Shown piece after piece: positions 8,164 to 15,979 of a stretch of 64,000 bases of DNA (within the stretch, counting starts at the first letter, position 1; each line of letters starts with the position of its first letter). The position numbers and the translations under genes are program-made. Below the pieces are notes generated by a model, which searched no databases, was not told the DNA's origin, and saw only the letters and a program-made list of their open reading frames with translations. The stretch covers positions 283,703-347,702 of the forward strand of contig NZ_NUUX01000021.1 in the NCBI RefSeq assembly GCF_002564465.1, in the 5' to 3' direction. Source of the stretch: Bacillus sp. AFS088145 (GTDB lineage Bacteria > Bacillota > Bacilli > Bacillales > Bacillaceae_G).

Positions 8164-8586
8164 ATGGTTTTTGATGAATTATATAGTCGATATCCTGGAC
8201 CAGGATATGCTCAACCAGGACATGGACCGGGTCAAGGTCAAGGACATGGACCAGGATATGGACCAGGTCAAGGACAAGGACATGGGCCAGGATACGGACC
8301 AGGTCAAGGACAGGGACATGGGCCAGGATATGGACAAGGACATGGGCCAGGATATGGACCAGGTCAAGGACAAGGACATGGGCCAGGATACGGACCAGGA
8401 TATGGACCAGGACATGGACCAGGATATGGACCAGGACATGGACCAGGATACGGGCCAGGACATGGACCAGGATACGGGCCGGGACATGGATTTCCTGGAC
8501 ATGGAGGTTATTGGTCTGGAGGGTATTATATTCTGAATGGTAGAAGATGGTACTTTGTGCCAGGGGTTGGATGGGTTGTTGTATAA
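8164..8586 (+). CDS. Gly/Pro/His-rich tandem repeat protein
   Basis: A 140-residue protein whose residues about 15-112 are low-complexity repeats of GPGQGQGH, GPGY and GPGH. A distinct C-terminal domain follows, rich in aromatics (GGYYILNGRRWYFVPGVGW). GGTGGTGAG precedes the ATG. There is no signal peptide. The DNA repeats are built from 12-nt units, so other frames are also open, but only this one has a sensible start and a non-repetitive end. Such sequences occur among spore-coat or surface proteins in Bacillaceae; that role is inferred. Many histidines could bind metal. Repeat number is likely unstable. Confidence 0.7.
   Translation: MVFDELYSRYPGPGYAQPGHGPGQGQGHGPGYGPGQGQGHGPGYGPGQGQGHGPGYGQGHGPGYGPGQGQGHGPGYGPGYGPGHGPGYGPGHGPGYGPGHGPGYGPGHGFPGHGGYWSGGYYILNGRRWYFVPGVGWVVV
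8200..8490 (+). repeat. In-frame tandem repeats inside the Gly/Pro/His-rich gene
   Basis: About 290 bp of alternating 12-nt units such as GGACATGGGCCA and GGATATGGACCA, with 12-nt GGTCAAGGACAA inserts. Unit length is a multiple of three, so expansion or contraction keeps the frame. Confidence 0.9.
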
Positions 8587-8599
8587 TAAAAAATAATTG

Positions 8600-8695
8600 G
8601 CTGATTAATTTTTTTAATCAGCTCTTACATAATTAATCGAAAAAAACTTCAGAAAAAATACCAGTATCCACCTAAGTGGATAACTGGTATTTTTA
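8600..8695. terminator. Two hairpins downstream of the repeat protein
   Basis: GCTGATTAA/TTAATCAGC (8600-8622) is followed by a stronger stem with arms AAAAATACCAG and CTGGTATTTTT (8653-8695). The second has A and T tracts at both ends and probably terminates in both directions. Confidence 0.65.
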
Positions 8696-8715
8696 CTAAT
8701 TTCACTAGAAAGTAT

Positions 8716-8816
8716 AAATTGGCAGCGCAGAAGAAAACTCGACGTTAGTTGCCAATTTTAGGAATTAAGTATAAGTGCAACTGCGCCTCTGTCTTCACCT
8801 AAGGCTCGCCAATCGG
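8716..8816. repeat. Possible intergenic repeat at the 3' end of the oxidoreductase gene
   Basis: AAATTGGCA (8716-8724) and TGCCAATTT (8750-8758) are inverted arms. A segment of higher GC content (8775-8816) follows and runs directly into the stop codon of the Gfo/Idh gene. Composition differs from its surroundings, suggesting a dispersed element; other copies were not found in this window. Confidence 0.35.
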
Positions 8817-9809
8817 CTAGTTTTCTTTATTTTCAACTCCAAAAACAATTCCGCCTTGCTTTCTTGCAGATTCAGTTACTGTTAACACTAGCTTGCTAAG
8901 CTCTTTTAAGTTTTCATATTCTGTTTGATTTGATTCTTTTATTATGCTAGTAATATTTTGGATTTCATAAAGCATATCATTTAGTACTTGGCTAACTTCC
9001 AATGACTCTCTTTGCTTAGATTTATGGTTAATCAAAGTAATTTTTGAAATTGGAGATGGTTTATCAAGAACTAAAGTTCCAATTTCACCAGTAATTTCAC
9101 TTTCAATATATGATTGAGAGACTTTAGAGCATTGGATGCTACAAGTGAAGTTTTCATAATTTAACACTAATGTTCCACTACCATCAATACCGGTACGCAG
9201 TTTAACAGATGTATAATTTGCTGAGGCTGGTTTTCCGAATAAACCAATCACTACATAAATTGGATAAACACCTAAATCCACTAATGCTCCACCAGAAAAT
9301 TCGGGAGAGAAAACATTGGGATTCTCACCTCTAAGGAATGCATCATATTTAGAAGAATATTGTAAATAATGCAGATTAGCACTTCTAATTTGGCCGATTT
9401 TTTCTAGACCTTCTTTTAAAGCTGTAAAGTTTGGTGAGTGGAAGTTACGAATTGCTTCAAATAAATAAACTCCATTTTCTTCTGCAACTTTAAAGGCATG
9501 ATCTAATTCATTAATTGTTGAGAAAATTGGTTTTTCACAAATGACATGTTTTTTATTCTTTAATAGTAAAATGCTTTGTTCATAGTGCAATGAGTTCGGT
9601 GATGCTATGTATACTACGTCAATATCAGAGCTTGTTGCTAACTCTTCAATATTCGTAAAAAACTTAGGAGCGTTGTGCTTTGTAGCAAATGCTCTTGCAG
9701 TTTCTTCATTTCTAGAATAGATCGCAGTTAAATTAAGCAATTTACTATCCTTTGAAGCTTCGATAAAACTTTCTGTAATCCAGCTTGTTCCAATGGTACC
9801 TAAATTCAT
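8817..9809 (-). CDS. Gfo/Idh/MocA family NAD(P)-dependent oxidoreductase
   Basis: A 330-residue dehydrogenase. The N-terminal Rossmann fold starts at GTIGTSWITESF and includes IASPNSLHYEQ and the family hallmark CEKPIF, whose lysine acts in catalysis. The C-terminal part (about residues 125-330) is the beta-sheet substrate domain, with GGALVDLGVYP. These enzymes oxidise or reduce sugars, inositols or related compounds; substrate not predictable. It is a single gene divergent from the LOG-family gene. Confidence 0.88.
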   Translation of the reverse strand: MNLGTIGTSWITESFIEASKDSKLLNLTAIYSRNEETARAFATKHNAPKFFTNIEELATSSDIDVVYIASPNSLHYEQSILLLKNKKHVICEKPIFSTINELDHAFKVAEENGVYLFEAIRNFHSPNFTALKEGLEKIGQIRSANLHYLQYSSKYDAFLRGENPNVFSPEFSGGALVDLGVYPIYVVIGLFGKPASANYTSVKLRTGIDGSGTLVLNYENFTCSIQCSKVSQSYIESEITGEIGTLVLDKPSPISKITLINHKSKQRESLEVSQVLNDMLYEIQNITSIIKESNQTEYENLKELSKLVLTVTESARKQGGIVFGVENKEN

Positions 9810-9910
9810 TTTTTCAACTCCTAAAAAATAATTAGTTAACTTTATCTTTACAATCCTAATCGAAAGATATGTTAAAATAAAGTAAAATACATCGAAGGAA
9901 GTGACATTTT

Positions 9911-10495
9911 ATGAAGAAAATTTGTGTTTATGCTGGTTCAAATCTTGGGAATAGAGAGTCATTTAGTCTTCAAGCAAAAAAACTAGGTACCTTATTTGCT
10001 AGTAATAATATAGATTTAATATATGGTGGATCAAGACTAGGGATTATGGCAGAAATCGCAAATGAAGTATTAAAACAAGGTGGAAATGTCATTGGCATTA
10101 TGCCTGGTGGATTATTTCGTGGAGAGGTTGCCCATAAAGGGCTAACGCAATTCATTGAGACAGAATCAATGCATGAGCGTAAAGCTTTAATGAACGAGAT
10201 GTCCGATGGGTTTATTGCATTGCCGGGCGGAATTGGTACTTTCGATGAATTATTTGAAATTATTTGTTGGGCACAAATTGGAATCCACAATAAGCCAATC
10301 GGTTTATTAAATGTTGATAACTTCTTTAGCCCTGTGTTAGATTTACTTAAACATGCTATAAAAGAAGGATTTATGAACGAAAATACACTTTCATTATTTG
10401 TTGTTGCAGAAAATGCAGACAACCTATTAAAACTAATGCAAAACTATGAGCCACCTGTTATGCAAAATAAATGGAAGCAATTAGAAGGCAAGTAA
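9911..10495 (+). CDS. LOG family protein (cytokinin riboside 5'-monophosphate phosphoribohydrolase-like)
   Basis: A 194-residue Rossmann-type protein of the LOG family, like B. subtilis YvdD. It keeps the nucleotide-binding GGSRLGIMAEIAN, the catalytic arginine in MHERK, and the diagnostic LPGGIGTFDELFE. Members release the base from nucleoside monophosphates. In bacteria the physiological substrate is usually purine nucleotides. GAAGGAAGTG precedes the ATG. It is monocistronic with a terminator at 10519-10542. Confidence 0.9.
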   Translation: MKKICVYAGSNLGNRESFSLQAKKLGTLFASNNIDLIYGGSRLGIMAEIANEVLKQGGNVIGIMPGGLFRGEVAHKGLTQFIETESMHERKALMNEMSDGFIALPGGIGTFDELFEIICWAQIGIHNKPIGLLNVDNFFSPVLDLLKHAIKEGFMNENTLSLFVVAENADNLLKLMQNYEPPVMQNKWKQLEGK

Positions 10496-10518
10496 TTTAT
10501 GTTTTTTGTACTTTGTCT

Positions 10519-10542
10519 ACCCACAATTTTGTGGGTTTTTTG
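10519..10542 (+). terminator. Terminator after the LOG gene
   Basis: ACCCAC pairs with GTGGGT around a short AT loop, followed by TTTTTT. Confidence 0.8.
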
Positions 10543-10604
10543 CGTTTTATTATGAGTTTTAATCAAATTCTTGCAGATTTAGAGGGATTCTAGATCAACG
10601 AAGT

Positions 10605-10790
10605 TCACAACTTTATCCACAATGTTCGATATAAATTCGTACTTTTCAGTCTGAATTCATTAGTTATCAACATATAAAGTCCACCTGAATTTGAATCCAA
10701 TGACTTTATGAATAAAAATCACTACTTTATAGACATTGTTCACAGCTTTATCAACAAAGTTAACATGATGTTGCATTCTATCCACAACCA
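10605..10790. repeat. Degenerate 21-bp repeats with DnaA-box-like sequences
   Basis: In a 343-bp gene-free interval, three consecutive 21-bp units start TTTAT at 10705, 10726 and 10747, with related copies nearby. They contain a perfect DnaA-box consensus TTATCCACA (10613-10621), TTATCAACA (10664-10672 and 10748-10756) and CTATCCACA (10778-10786). No coding frame runs through it. Confidence 0.6.
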
Positions 10791-10800
10791 ATATTTTGCA

Positions 10801-10833
10801 AAAAAAAAGGGCTCTTTATGAGAGCATCCCTTT
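10801..10833 (-). terminator. Terminator of the small membrane protein gene
   Basis: On the minus strand an AAAGGGATGCTCT/AGAGCCCTTT stem runs into a T8 tract. Confidence 0.75.
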
Positions 10834-10838
10834 ATCAG

Positions 10839-11081
10839 TCAATTTTCTTGCTTTCTTCTATTTTTAAACCATTTTGCTGGGCTCAATTTTTTACGATAGT
10901 TCGTCATAACATCTTTACCTACAAATACTCCACCAATCCAAAACATTCCTTCTCCAAGAATAACTAATAGAGCGATCAGACCAGCTTTTAAGCTCCCAGA
11001 AACAGGTAAAAAAGGTAAAGCAAAGATTAATAAATATGGGATAAATGAGCCAAATACTAAGTAATATGGTATTCTTTTCAT
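10839..11081 (-). CDS. Small membrane protein of the transporter-suffix type
   Basis: An 80-residue protein with two hydrophobic helices (about residues 6-27 and 31-54) joined by PVSGSLKAGL, then a basic tail ending near LSPAKWFKNRRK. This arrangement matches the short proteins NCBI calls 'transporter suffix domain', which also occur fused to transporters; role unknown. AAAGGAGA precedes the ATG. It is a single gene divergent from the ABC module that follows. Confidence 0.7.
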   Translation of the reverse strand: MKRIPYYLVFGSFIPYLLIFALPFLPVSGSLKAGLIALLVILGEGMFWIGGVFVGKDVMTNYRKKLSPAKWFKNRRKQEN

Positions 11082-11190
11082 AAAGTTCTCCTTTCAATTC
11101 CTTCCATGAGAATAGCATTAATTATTGAGAAAAGGAAGGGGAAAACATTATTGTTAGTAAGAGATTATTGCATATATAGGAGGCCTCAAG

Positions 11191-12114
11191 ATGAATCGAG
11201 ATATTGTTCTTGAGCTAAAAAGCGTAAATAAGACGATTAGTAATCAAGAGATTATTAAAGATATTAGTTTTGAATTATATAAAGGTGAAGTTTTAGGCTT
11301 ACTTGGGCCAAATGGTTCAGGAAAAACTACGACAATGCGAATGATTGTTGGACTTATGAGTATAACGAGTGGTGAGATCTATATCCAAGGCAATTCAATT
11401 AAGGAGAACTTTAAAGAATCGATCAAACATATCGGAGCAATGATTGAAACTCCTGCATTTTACCCTTTTTATAGTGGGTATAAAAATCTAATGTATTTTG
11501 CTCGAATGTTAGAAGGTGTTTCAAAGGAGAGAGTTCTTGAGGTTATTGATTTACTTGGACTTTCGAATGCCATACATAAAAAGTTTTCAACCTATTCCTT
11601 AGGGATGAAGCAAAGATTAGGAATTGCTCAAGCATTATTACATAATCCTTCAATTTTAATTTTAGATGAGCCAACTAATGGATTGGATCCGGCTGGGGTA
11701 AGAGAAATCCGTGATTATTTAAAACAGATTGCTGAGGTCGAACAAACAGCAATCCTACTTTCTAGTCATCTATTATCTGAAATAGAATTGATTTGTGATC
11801 GCTCAATTATTATTCAAAATGGTCAATTTGTTGAATCAATTGATTTGAATGATAAAAGTGGTGAGAAGTTATTTATAGAAATAGTTGTAAAAAGTACGAA
11901 AGCTTTTGAAAGTAGCTTTACAAACAGAGATAGCAAGTACAATTTTGACATTATTAATGATCAATCAATTATTTTTGAAATTGATAAGGAAGAGATTCCT
12001 GCATTAATGAAAGAGTTGGTACTGGCAGGAATAGAGATTTATTATGTAACTCGCAAAAAAGAAAGGTTAGAAGATTTGTTCATTCAATTGACAGGAGGAA
12101 ATGTCATTGAGTAA
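11191..12114 (+). CDS. ABC transporter ATP-binding protein (BcrA-like)
   Basis: A 307-residue ATPase of the bacitracin-export/drug-export type. Walker A is GPNGSGKTT (about residues 39-47), the signature is YSLGMKQRLGIAQ, Walker B is ILILDEPTNGLDPAG, and the H-loop is LSSHLL. About 90 residues follow the core domain, as usual for BcrA/DrrA ATPases. TAGGAGG precedes the ATG. It overlaps the permease gene, with the ribosome binding site of the permease inside its own last codons. It is paralogous to the ATPase at 21628-22545, down to the C-terminal TGG motif. Confidence 0.88.
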   Translation: MNRDIVLELKSVNKTISNQEIIKDISFELYKGEVLGLLGPNGSGKTTTMRMIVGLMSITSGEIYIQGNSIKENFKESIKHIGAMIETPAFYPFYSGYKNLMYFARMLEGVSKERVLEVIDLLGLSNAIHKKFSTYSLGMKQRLGIAQALLHNPSILILDEPTNGLDPAGVREIRDYLKQIAEVEQTAILLSSHLLSEIELICDRSIIIQNGQFVESIDLNDKSGEKLFIEIVVKSTKAFESSFTNRDSKYNFDIINDQSIIFEIDKEEIPALMKELVLAGIEIYYVTRKKERLEDLFIQLTGGNVIE

Positions 12115-13072
12115 TTTTATACGATTAATAGAGAACGAATTACGTAAAATATTCGTTCAAAAATCATTTATTATAACGTTAATTTTACTATTTATCCCGA
12201 TTATTGTTCTAGGAAGATGGGATTATGTAGAAAAAGTAAGTGGTGTAGCTAAGGCTGAAAATTGGCGAACAGAATTAAAAATAGATAATAAAAAAATAGA
12301 AGAAGTTTTAGCAGAACAAAACTCTTCAGACTTACCAGCATTTGCAAAAGAGCAAAAAGAAACATATGAGATCAATAAGTATCGTCTTGTACATAATATT
12401 TCACCAATTCAACAACATACTGTGTTGGACTTTGTGAAAAAAGGTGCGGTCGTCACAAAGTTTATAGGAATTCTTCTTATTTATTTTGCAAGTAATATGA
12501 TGTCAAAAGAGCATCAATGGAAAACGATTAATTTCTTGCTCGTTAAACCATCAACAAGACGAATGATCTATTATGCAAAATTTTTAAGTTTGGTAATATT
12601 ATATTTCATCTTTTCTTTTGCAATCATCATCTACTCATTTATTATAGGTAGTGCATTAAACGGCTTAAAGTTTAGTGCACAACCGGTATTACAATATGTA
12701 AATAACCATGTAGTAGAGCAAGGTATTTTACCAAGTTTACTAAACGATTACTTAATTGATCTACTACCATACTTGTTCTTTGTTGCAGTTGCTTATTTCT
12801 TATCAACTATTCTAAGGACAAGCAGTATTTCTTTGTTAATAAGCATAATCCTACTAGCAACTTCAGATGTGATCGCAACATTATTAAAAGCAAAAAGCTG
12901 GTCTAAGTTCTTACCATTTATGCATACTGATTTAACGGTTTACACAAAGGGGATCAATATAGAAAACGGCATGAGAATTGAATTTTCTATAGCAGTATTG
13001 GTCATTTATATTATGATATTTCTTGTTACTGCTGGCGAACTCTTTAAGAAGAGGGATGTTGCTGGGCAATAG
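12107..13072 (+). CDS. ABC-2 type permease (BcrB-like), partner of the preceding ATPase
   Basis: A 321-residue membrane subunit with a first helix near the N-terminus, a large extracytoplasmic loop (about residues 40-115) and five further helices. The cytoplasmic NFLLVKPSTRR and C-terminal GELFKKRD are typical of ABC-2 permeases. An ATG at 12101 lies only 2 nt from AGGAGG, while the in-frame TTG at 12107 has 8 nt spacing and matches the geometry of the paralogous GTG start at 21635; I therefore prefer 12107. Substrate unknown; peptide or antibiotic export is the usual role. Confidence 0.82.
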   Translation: MSNFIRLIENELRKIFVQKSFIITLILLFIPIIVLGRWDYVEKVSGVAKAENWRTELKIDNKKIEEVLAEQNSSDLPAFAKEQKETYEINKYRLVHNISPIQQHTVLDFVKKGAVVTKFIGILLIYFASNMMSKEHQWKTINFLLVKPSTRRMIYYAKFLSLVILYFIFSFAIIIYSFIIGSALNGLKFSAQPVLQYVNNHVVEQGILPSLLNDYLIDLLPYLFFVAVAYFLSTILRTSSISLLISIILLATSDVIATLLKAKSWSKFLPFMHTDLTVYTKGINIENGMRIEFSIAVLVIYIMIFLVTAGELFKKRDVAGQ

Positions 13073-13073
13073 A

Positions 13074-13106
13074 AAAAAGGATAAGGTACATGCCTTATCC
13101 TTTTTC
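13074..13106. terminator. Bidirectional terminator
   Basis: AAAAAGGATAAGG and CCTTATCCTTTTT form a 13-bp stem between the permease gene and the convergent small gene. Confidence 0.85.
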
Positions 13107-13113
13107 CCTATTC

Positions 13114-13356
13114 TTATCTTTCCTTCAGCATTGAGCCGTATGGAATAGTGTTAGTAGTAGATGTTTTGTAAATCGAGCAAACGTTGACTTGTGCAGATTT
13201 GTTATACTCCCATTTTAGACATGCGTTTTGGTTGTATTCTACTGATGAATCAGTTGTGAAGAAAATAACTGCTAGACTGAAAATGGTAAATCCACCGATT
13301 AGGCCTCGTTTAATTTCATCGCAATTTTCTTTAAGCCATAGAATAGATTTGCGCAT
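13114..13356 (-). CDS. Hypothetical small single-pass membrane protein
   Basis: An 80-residue product: a short basic N-terminus, one hydrophobic helix (about residues 18-37), then a hydrophilic tail with two cysteines (CLKWEY and VCSIYK) that would face outside. I do not recognise a family. GGAGGA ends 4 nt before the ATG at 13356; the longer frame would begin at a TTG that is itself part of this ribosome binding site. It is a single gene. Confidence 0.55.
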   Translation of the reverse strand: MRKSILWLKENCDEIKRGLIGGFTIFSLAVIFFTTDSSVEYNQNACLKWEYNKSAQVNVCSIYKTSTTNTIPYGSMLKER

Positions 13357-13468
13357 ATACTCCTCCAAGAGTTTAAAATAAATATAAGTAATTCATTCTA
13401 TGAACAAAAAGGGTAAGATAATACAAAACTATGGATAAGTTTAACTAGAATAATATTCCAAATAGAAA

Positions 13469-13502
13469 AGCATCTTTGCCCAAGCAAAGATGCCTTTTTT
13501 AT
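13469..13502. terminator. Terminator of the tetR gene
   Basis: GCATCTTTGC (13470-13479) pairs with GCAAAGATGC (13484-13493). T-tracts occur on both strands, so it may act in both directions. Confidence 0.75.
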
Positions 13503-13514
13503 AACTATTCTATT

Positions 13515-14108
13515 TTAGTCCTCTTGTTTCAGTAATCCATATAAGAATATATTCATAATTTCATCTACTACTTCTTTTTGTTGGATATATTGTGAGGTTG
13601 TTTGGTCCATATTTAAAAAAGCTTGGCTTAAGACTTGGATATAGATTAGTAATGTTTTGTTTTGAACCTCATTTCGAACTAAACCTAGTGAACGACCTTC
13701 ATCGATTAGCGAGGTTAGCAATTTGAATGATTTGTTCATTGTAAAATCTAAAACTAATTCTTGAAGTTCAGGGTCTTTTTTCATTAATGCTGTAAACATT
13801 TCAAGATTAATTATATCAAGACCGTTTTTCTTACGTATAAATAATTCCTTAATTTTTTCATTAAATGGAATATCACTTGAAAGCATTTGTTTTGTTTCTT
13901 CGTATTGATGATTCATTAATCGAATAATTGTAGCTTTTAGTAGGGCTTCTTTACTACCATAATAATTGTAAATTGATACTTGTGATACATTCGCTAATTT
14001 TGCAATATCTGCTATTTTTATATCATTTAAAGGTAATGATAATAATTTAGTTGTACTTTTTTCAATGCTCTCCATCTTCTGCAGAGTTCGTTTTTTATAT
14101 CCGTCCAA
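13515..14108 (-). CDS. TetR/AcrR family transcriptional regulator
   Basis: A 197-residue regulator. The N-terminal TetR helix-turn-helix is clear: IKIADIAKLANVSQVSIYNYYGSKEALL. The rest is a helical ligand-binding domain. GGAGGT lies 7 nt before a TTG at 14108; the upstream ATG at 14126 has no binding site, so translation probably starts at the TTG. It is divergent from an ABC export operon, and 12-bp inverted repeats sit between them, so it most likely represses itself and that operon until a substrate binds. The inducer is unknown. Confidence 0.85.
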   Translation of the reverse strand: MDGYKKRTLQKMESIEKSTTKLLSLPLNDIKIADIAKLANVSQVSIYNYYGSKEALLKATIIRLMNHQYEETKQMLSSDIPFNEKIKELFIRKKNGLDIINLEMFTALMKKDPELQELVLDFTMNKSFKLLTSLIDEGRSLGLVRNEVQNKTLLIYIQVLSQAFLNMDQTTSQYIQQKEVVDEIMNIFLYGLLKQED

Positions 14109-14146
14109 AATCGATACCTCCGTCATTATCTATACAATAGTATATC

Positions 14147-14250
14147 ATGTTTTGAAATGTTTTATTAAAATTATTTCAAAACATATTCTCTTTTTTAGAA
14201 TTGAGGTATATACTAGTTTTGTAATAATCACGATGGAATATTTCAAAACA
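14147..14250. promoter_or_regulatory. TetR-type operator sites between regulator and ABC operon
   Basis: ATGTTTTGAAAT (14147-14158) and ATTTCAAAACAT (14173-14184) are perfect 12-bp inverted arms. A third half, ATTTCAAAACA, lies at 14240-14250, just before the ABC ribosome binding site. A candidate promoter (TTGAGG 14201, AATAAT near 14223) lies between them. Binding would block both directions. Confidence 0.6.
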
Positions 14251-14267
14251 AAGCGGGAGGTTCATCT

Positions 14268-15152
14268 ATGTACGCGATTGAAATTAATAATTTAACGAAG
14301 ACCTATGGCAATTCAAGGGGAATCACAGATATAAGCTTCAATATAGAAGAGGGAGAAATATTCGGATTCATTGGTCCAAATGGTGCAGGTAAATCAACTA
14401 CAATTCGAACTTTACTTTCGTTAATTTATCCTACGAGCGGTAGTGCTAAAATATTTGGAAAGGACTGTATACAGTTTGCTCCAGAAATAAAAAAAGAAAT
14501 CGGTTATTTGCCATCTGAAGTTTTTTACTATGACAATATGAAAGTGATGGATTTGCTAAAATACTCTGCTAGTTTTTATAAAAAAGATTGCACGAAGCGA
14601 ATAAAAGAATTAGCGGAAGTAATGGACCTCGATTTAACGAAGAAAATTGATGATTTGTCTTTAGGTAATAAAAAGAAGGTAGGGATTGTCCAAGGATTAC
14701 TTCATGAACCGAAGTTAATCATATTGGATGAACCGACAAGTGGTCTTGATCCTTTAATGCAACAAAGATTTTTTGACTTATTAGAGGAGGAAAACAAAAA
14801 AGGAGCAACGATTTTATTTTCATCTCACATTTTAAGTGAAGTTCAACGCTTATGTGATCGAGTTGCAATTATTAAGGAAGGTAAGATTGTGACAGTAGAA
14901 AAAATAAGCACATTACAAGAAAACAATTACAAACGATTTAAAATAGATATCCAAAATAGACTGGATCCAAATTACTTTAATATGCCGGGGGTAAATAATA
15001 TTGAGGCAAAAGGGAAAACAATTAGCTTTATTTTTAAAGGCAATATAAATATAGTTTTAAAGAAAATAGCGGAAATCGAAATTGAAAATTTATGGATTGA
15101 AGAGCCTGACCTGGAGGAAATTTTCTTGCATTATTATGAAAAGGAGGCCTAA
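14268..15152 (+). CDS. ABC transporter ATP-binding protein of the TetR-linked exporter
   Basis: A 294-residue ATPase: Walker A GPNGAGKST (about residues 38-46), signature LSLGNKKKVGIVQ, Walker B LIILDEPTSGLDP, H-loop FSSHIL. Its C-terminal extension (about residues 215-294) resembles those of drug exporters. GGGAGGT precedes the ATG. It is the first gene of a three-gene operon with two permeases, divergent from the TetR gene. A drug- or toxin-induced exporter is the likely role; substrate unknown. Confidence 0.88.
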   Translation: MYAIEINNLTKTYGNSRGITDISFNIEEGEIFGFIGPNGAGKSTTIRTLLSLIYPTSGSAKIFGKDCIQFAPEIKKEIGYLPSEVFYYDNMKVMDLLKYSASFYKKDCTKRIKELAEVMDLDLTKKIDDLSLGNKKKVGIVQGLLHEPKLIILDEPTSGLDPLMQQRFFDLLEEENKKGATILFSSHILSEVQRLCDRVAIIKEGKIVTVEKISTLQENNYKRFKIDIQNRLDPNYFNMPGVNNIEAKGKTISFIFKGNINIVLKKIAEIEIENLWIEEPDLEEIFLHYYEKEA

Positions 15153-15158
15153 TAAGCA

Positions 15159-15956
15159 ATGAATATTTTTTTACACGAATTAAAAGCTTATCGGAAATCC
15201 ACCCTCATTTGGACGGCTTCTTTAATGGCAATCGTCGTTTTTTTCTTGTCTTTATTCCCAGCTATTGCAAAGGACTATGTAGAATTCTCAAAAGTGTTAG
15301 AGGGTTATCCTGAAGGGGTAAGAAAAGCACTTGGACTTGAAATAGAGAGTTTTGGGAATATTTTAGGATTTTATTCCTATGTATTTATTTATATTTCCCT
15401 ATGTGGAGCGATTCAAGCGATGGTTTTAGGGACTTCAATTATTTCAAAAGAAGTACGTGAAAAAACAGCCGATTTTCTTTTAACAAAACCGGTAACTAGA
15501 ACAAAAGTTATGACTTCAAAGATTTTTGCAGGTATTGTTTCATTAGCGATTACAAATGTATTCTATCTAGTTGCAACTATTATGATGGCTCAGCATGTAA
15601 AAACTGCTGATTATAGTAGTAAGTCAATTATATTACTCTCTGTATCGCTGTTTATTACACAGTTACTATTTTTTGGAATAGGTATTTTAATATCAGTTGT
15701 ATTTCCAAAAATCAAAGCGGTACTATCAATTTCTCTTGCGATTGTTTTTGGATTTTTCGTAGTTGGTATGGTAGTAGCTACGGACGAAAGCAATGCCAAA
15801 CGTTTTCTATCACCTTTTAAATATTTTGAACCGAAATATATCATTGCTCATTCAAAATTTGAATCACAATTTTTAATTTTGTCGCTTGGAATTATTATTG
15901 TTTCAATCATTGCAAGCTACATGATTTATAAGAAAAGAGATATTCACGCGGTATAA
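15159..15956 (+). CDS. ABC-2 type permease, subunit 1 of TetR-linked exporter
   Basis: A 265-residue membrane protein with about six helices. Features shared with its neighbour are the start MNIFLHELKAYRKS, the cytoplasmic sequence KEVREKTADFLLTKPVTR, and the C-terminal YKKRDI. It follows the ATPase by 6 nt, with AAGGAGG inside the ATPase end. With the next gene it probably forms a heterodimeric channel; the two are paralogues and look like a tandem duplication. Confidence 0.85.
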   Translation: MNIFLHELKAYRKSTLIWTASLMAIVVFFLSLFPAIAKDYVEFSKVLEGYPEGVRKALGLEIESFGNILGFYSYVFIYISLCGAIQAMVLGTSIISKEVREKTADFLLTKPVTRTKVMTSKIFAGIVSLAITNVFYLVATIMMAQHVKTADYSSKSIILLSVSLFITQLLFFGIGILISVVFPKIKAVLSISLAIVFGFFVVGMVVATDESNAKRFLSPFKYFEPKYIIAHSKFESQFLILSLGIIIVSIIASYMIYKKRDIHAV

Positions 15957-15979
15957 CTTATAGGAAAGGGAGGGTGGAA

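Noticed and set aside
8200-8490. Repeat block considered as a CRISPR array
   Set aside because: Units are 12 nt, contiguous, in frame and without unique spacers; no cas genes nearby.
8179-8502. Minus-strand frame of 107 codons across the same repeat
   Set aside because: Open only because the repeat lacks antisense stops; Ser/Trp/Met repeats without a start signal.
8153-8536. Open frame of 127 codons rich in Asp, Met and Gln overlapping the Gly/Pro/His-rich gene
   Set aside because: It is a frame-shifted reading of the 12-nt repeats; no ribosome binding site fits its start and its end is not domain-like.
10605-10790. DnaA-box-like cluster considered as a replication origin
   Set aside because: No dnaA, dnaN, AT-rich unwinding trio context or plasmid rep gene nearby; the surroundings are ordinary chromosome.
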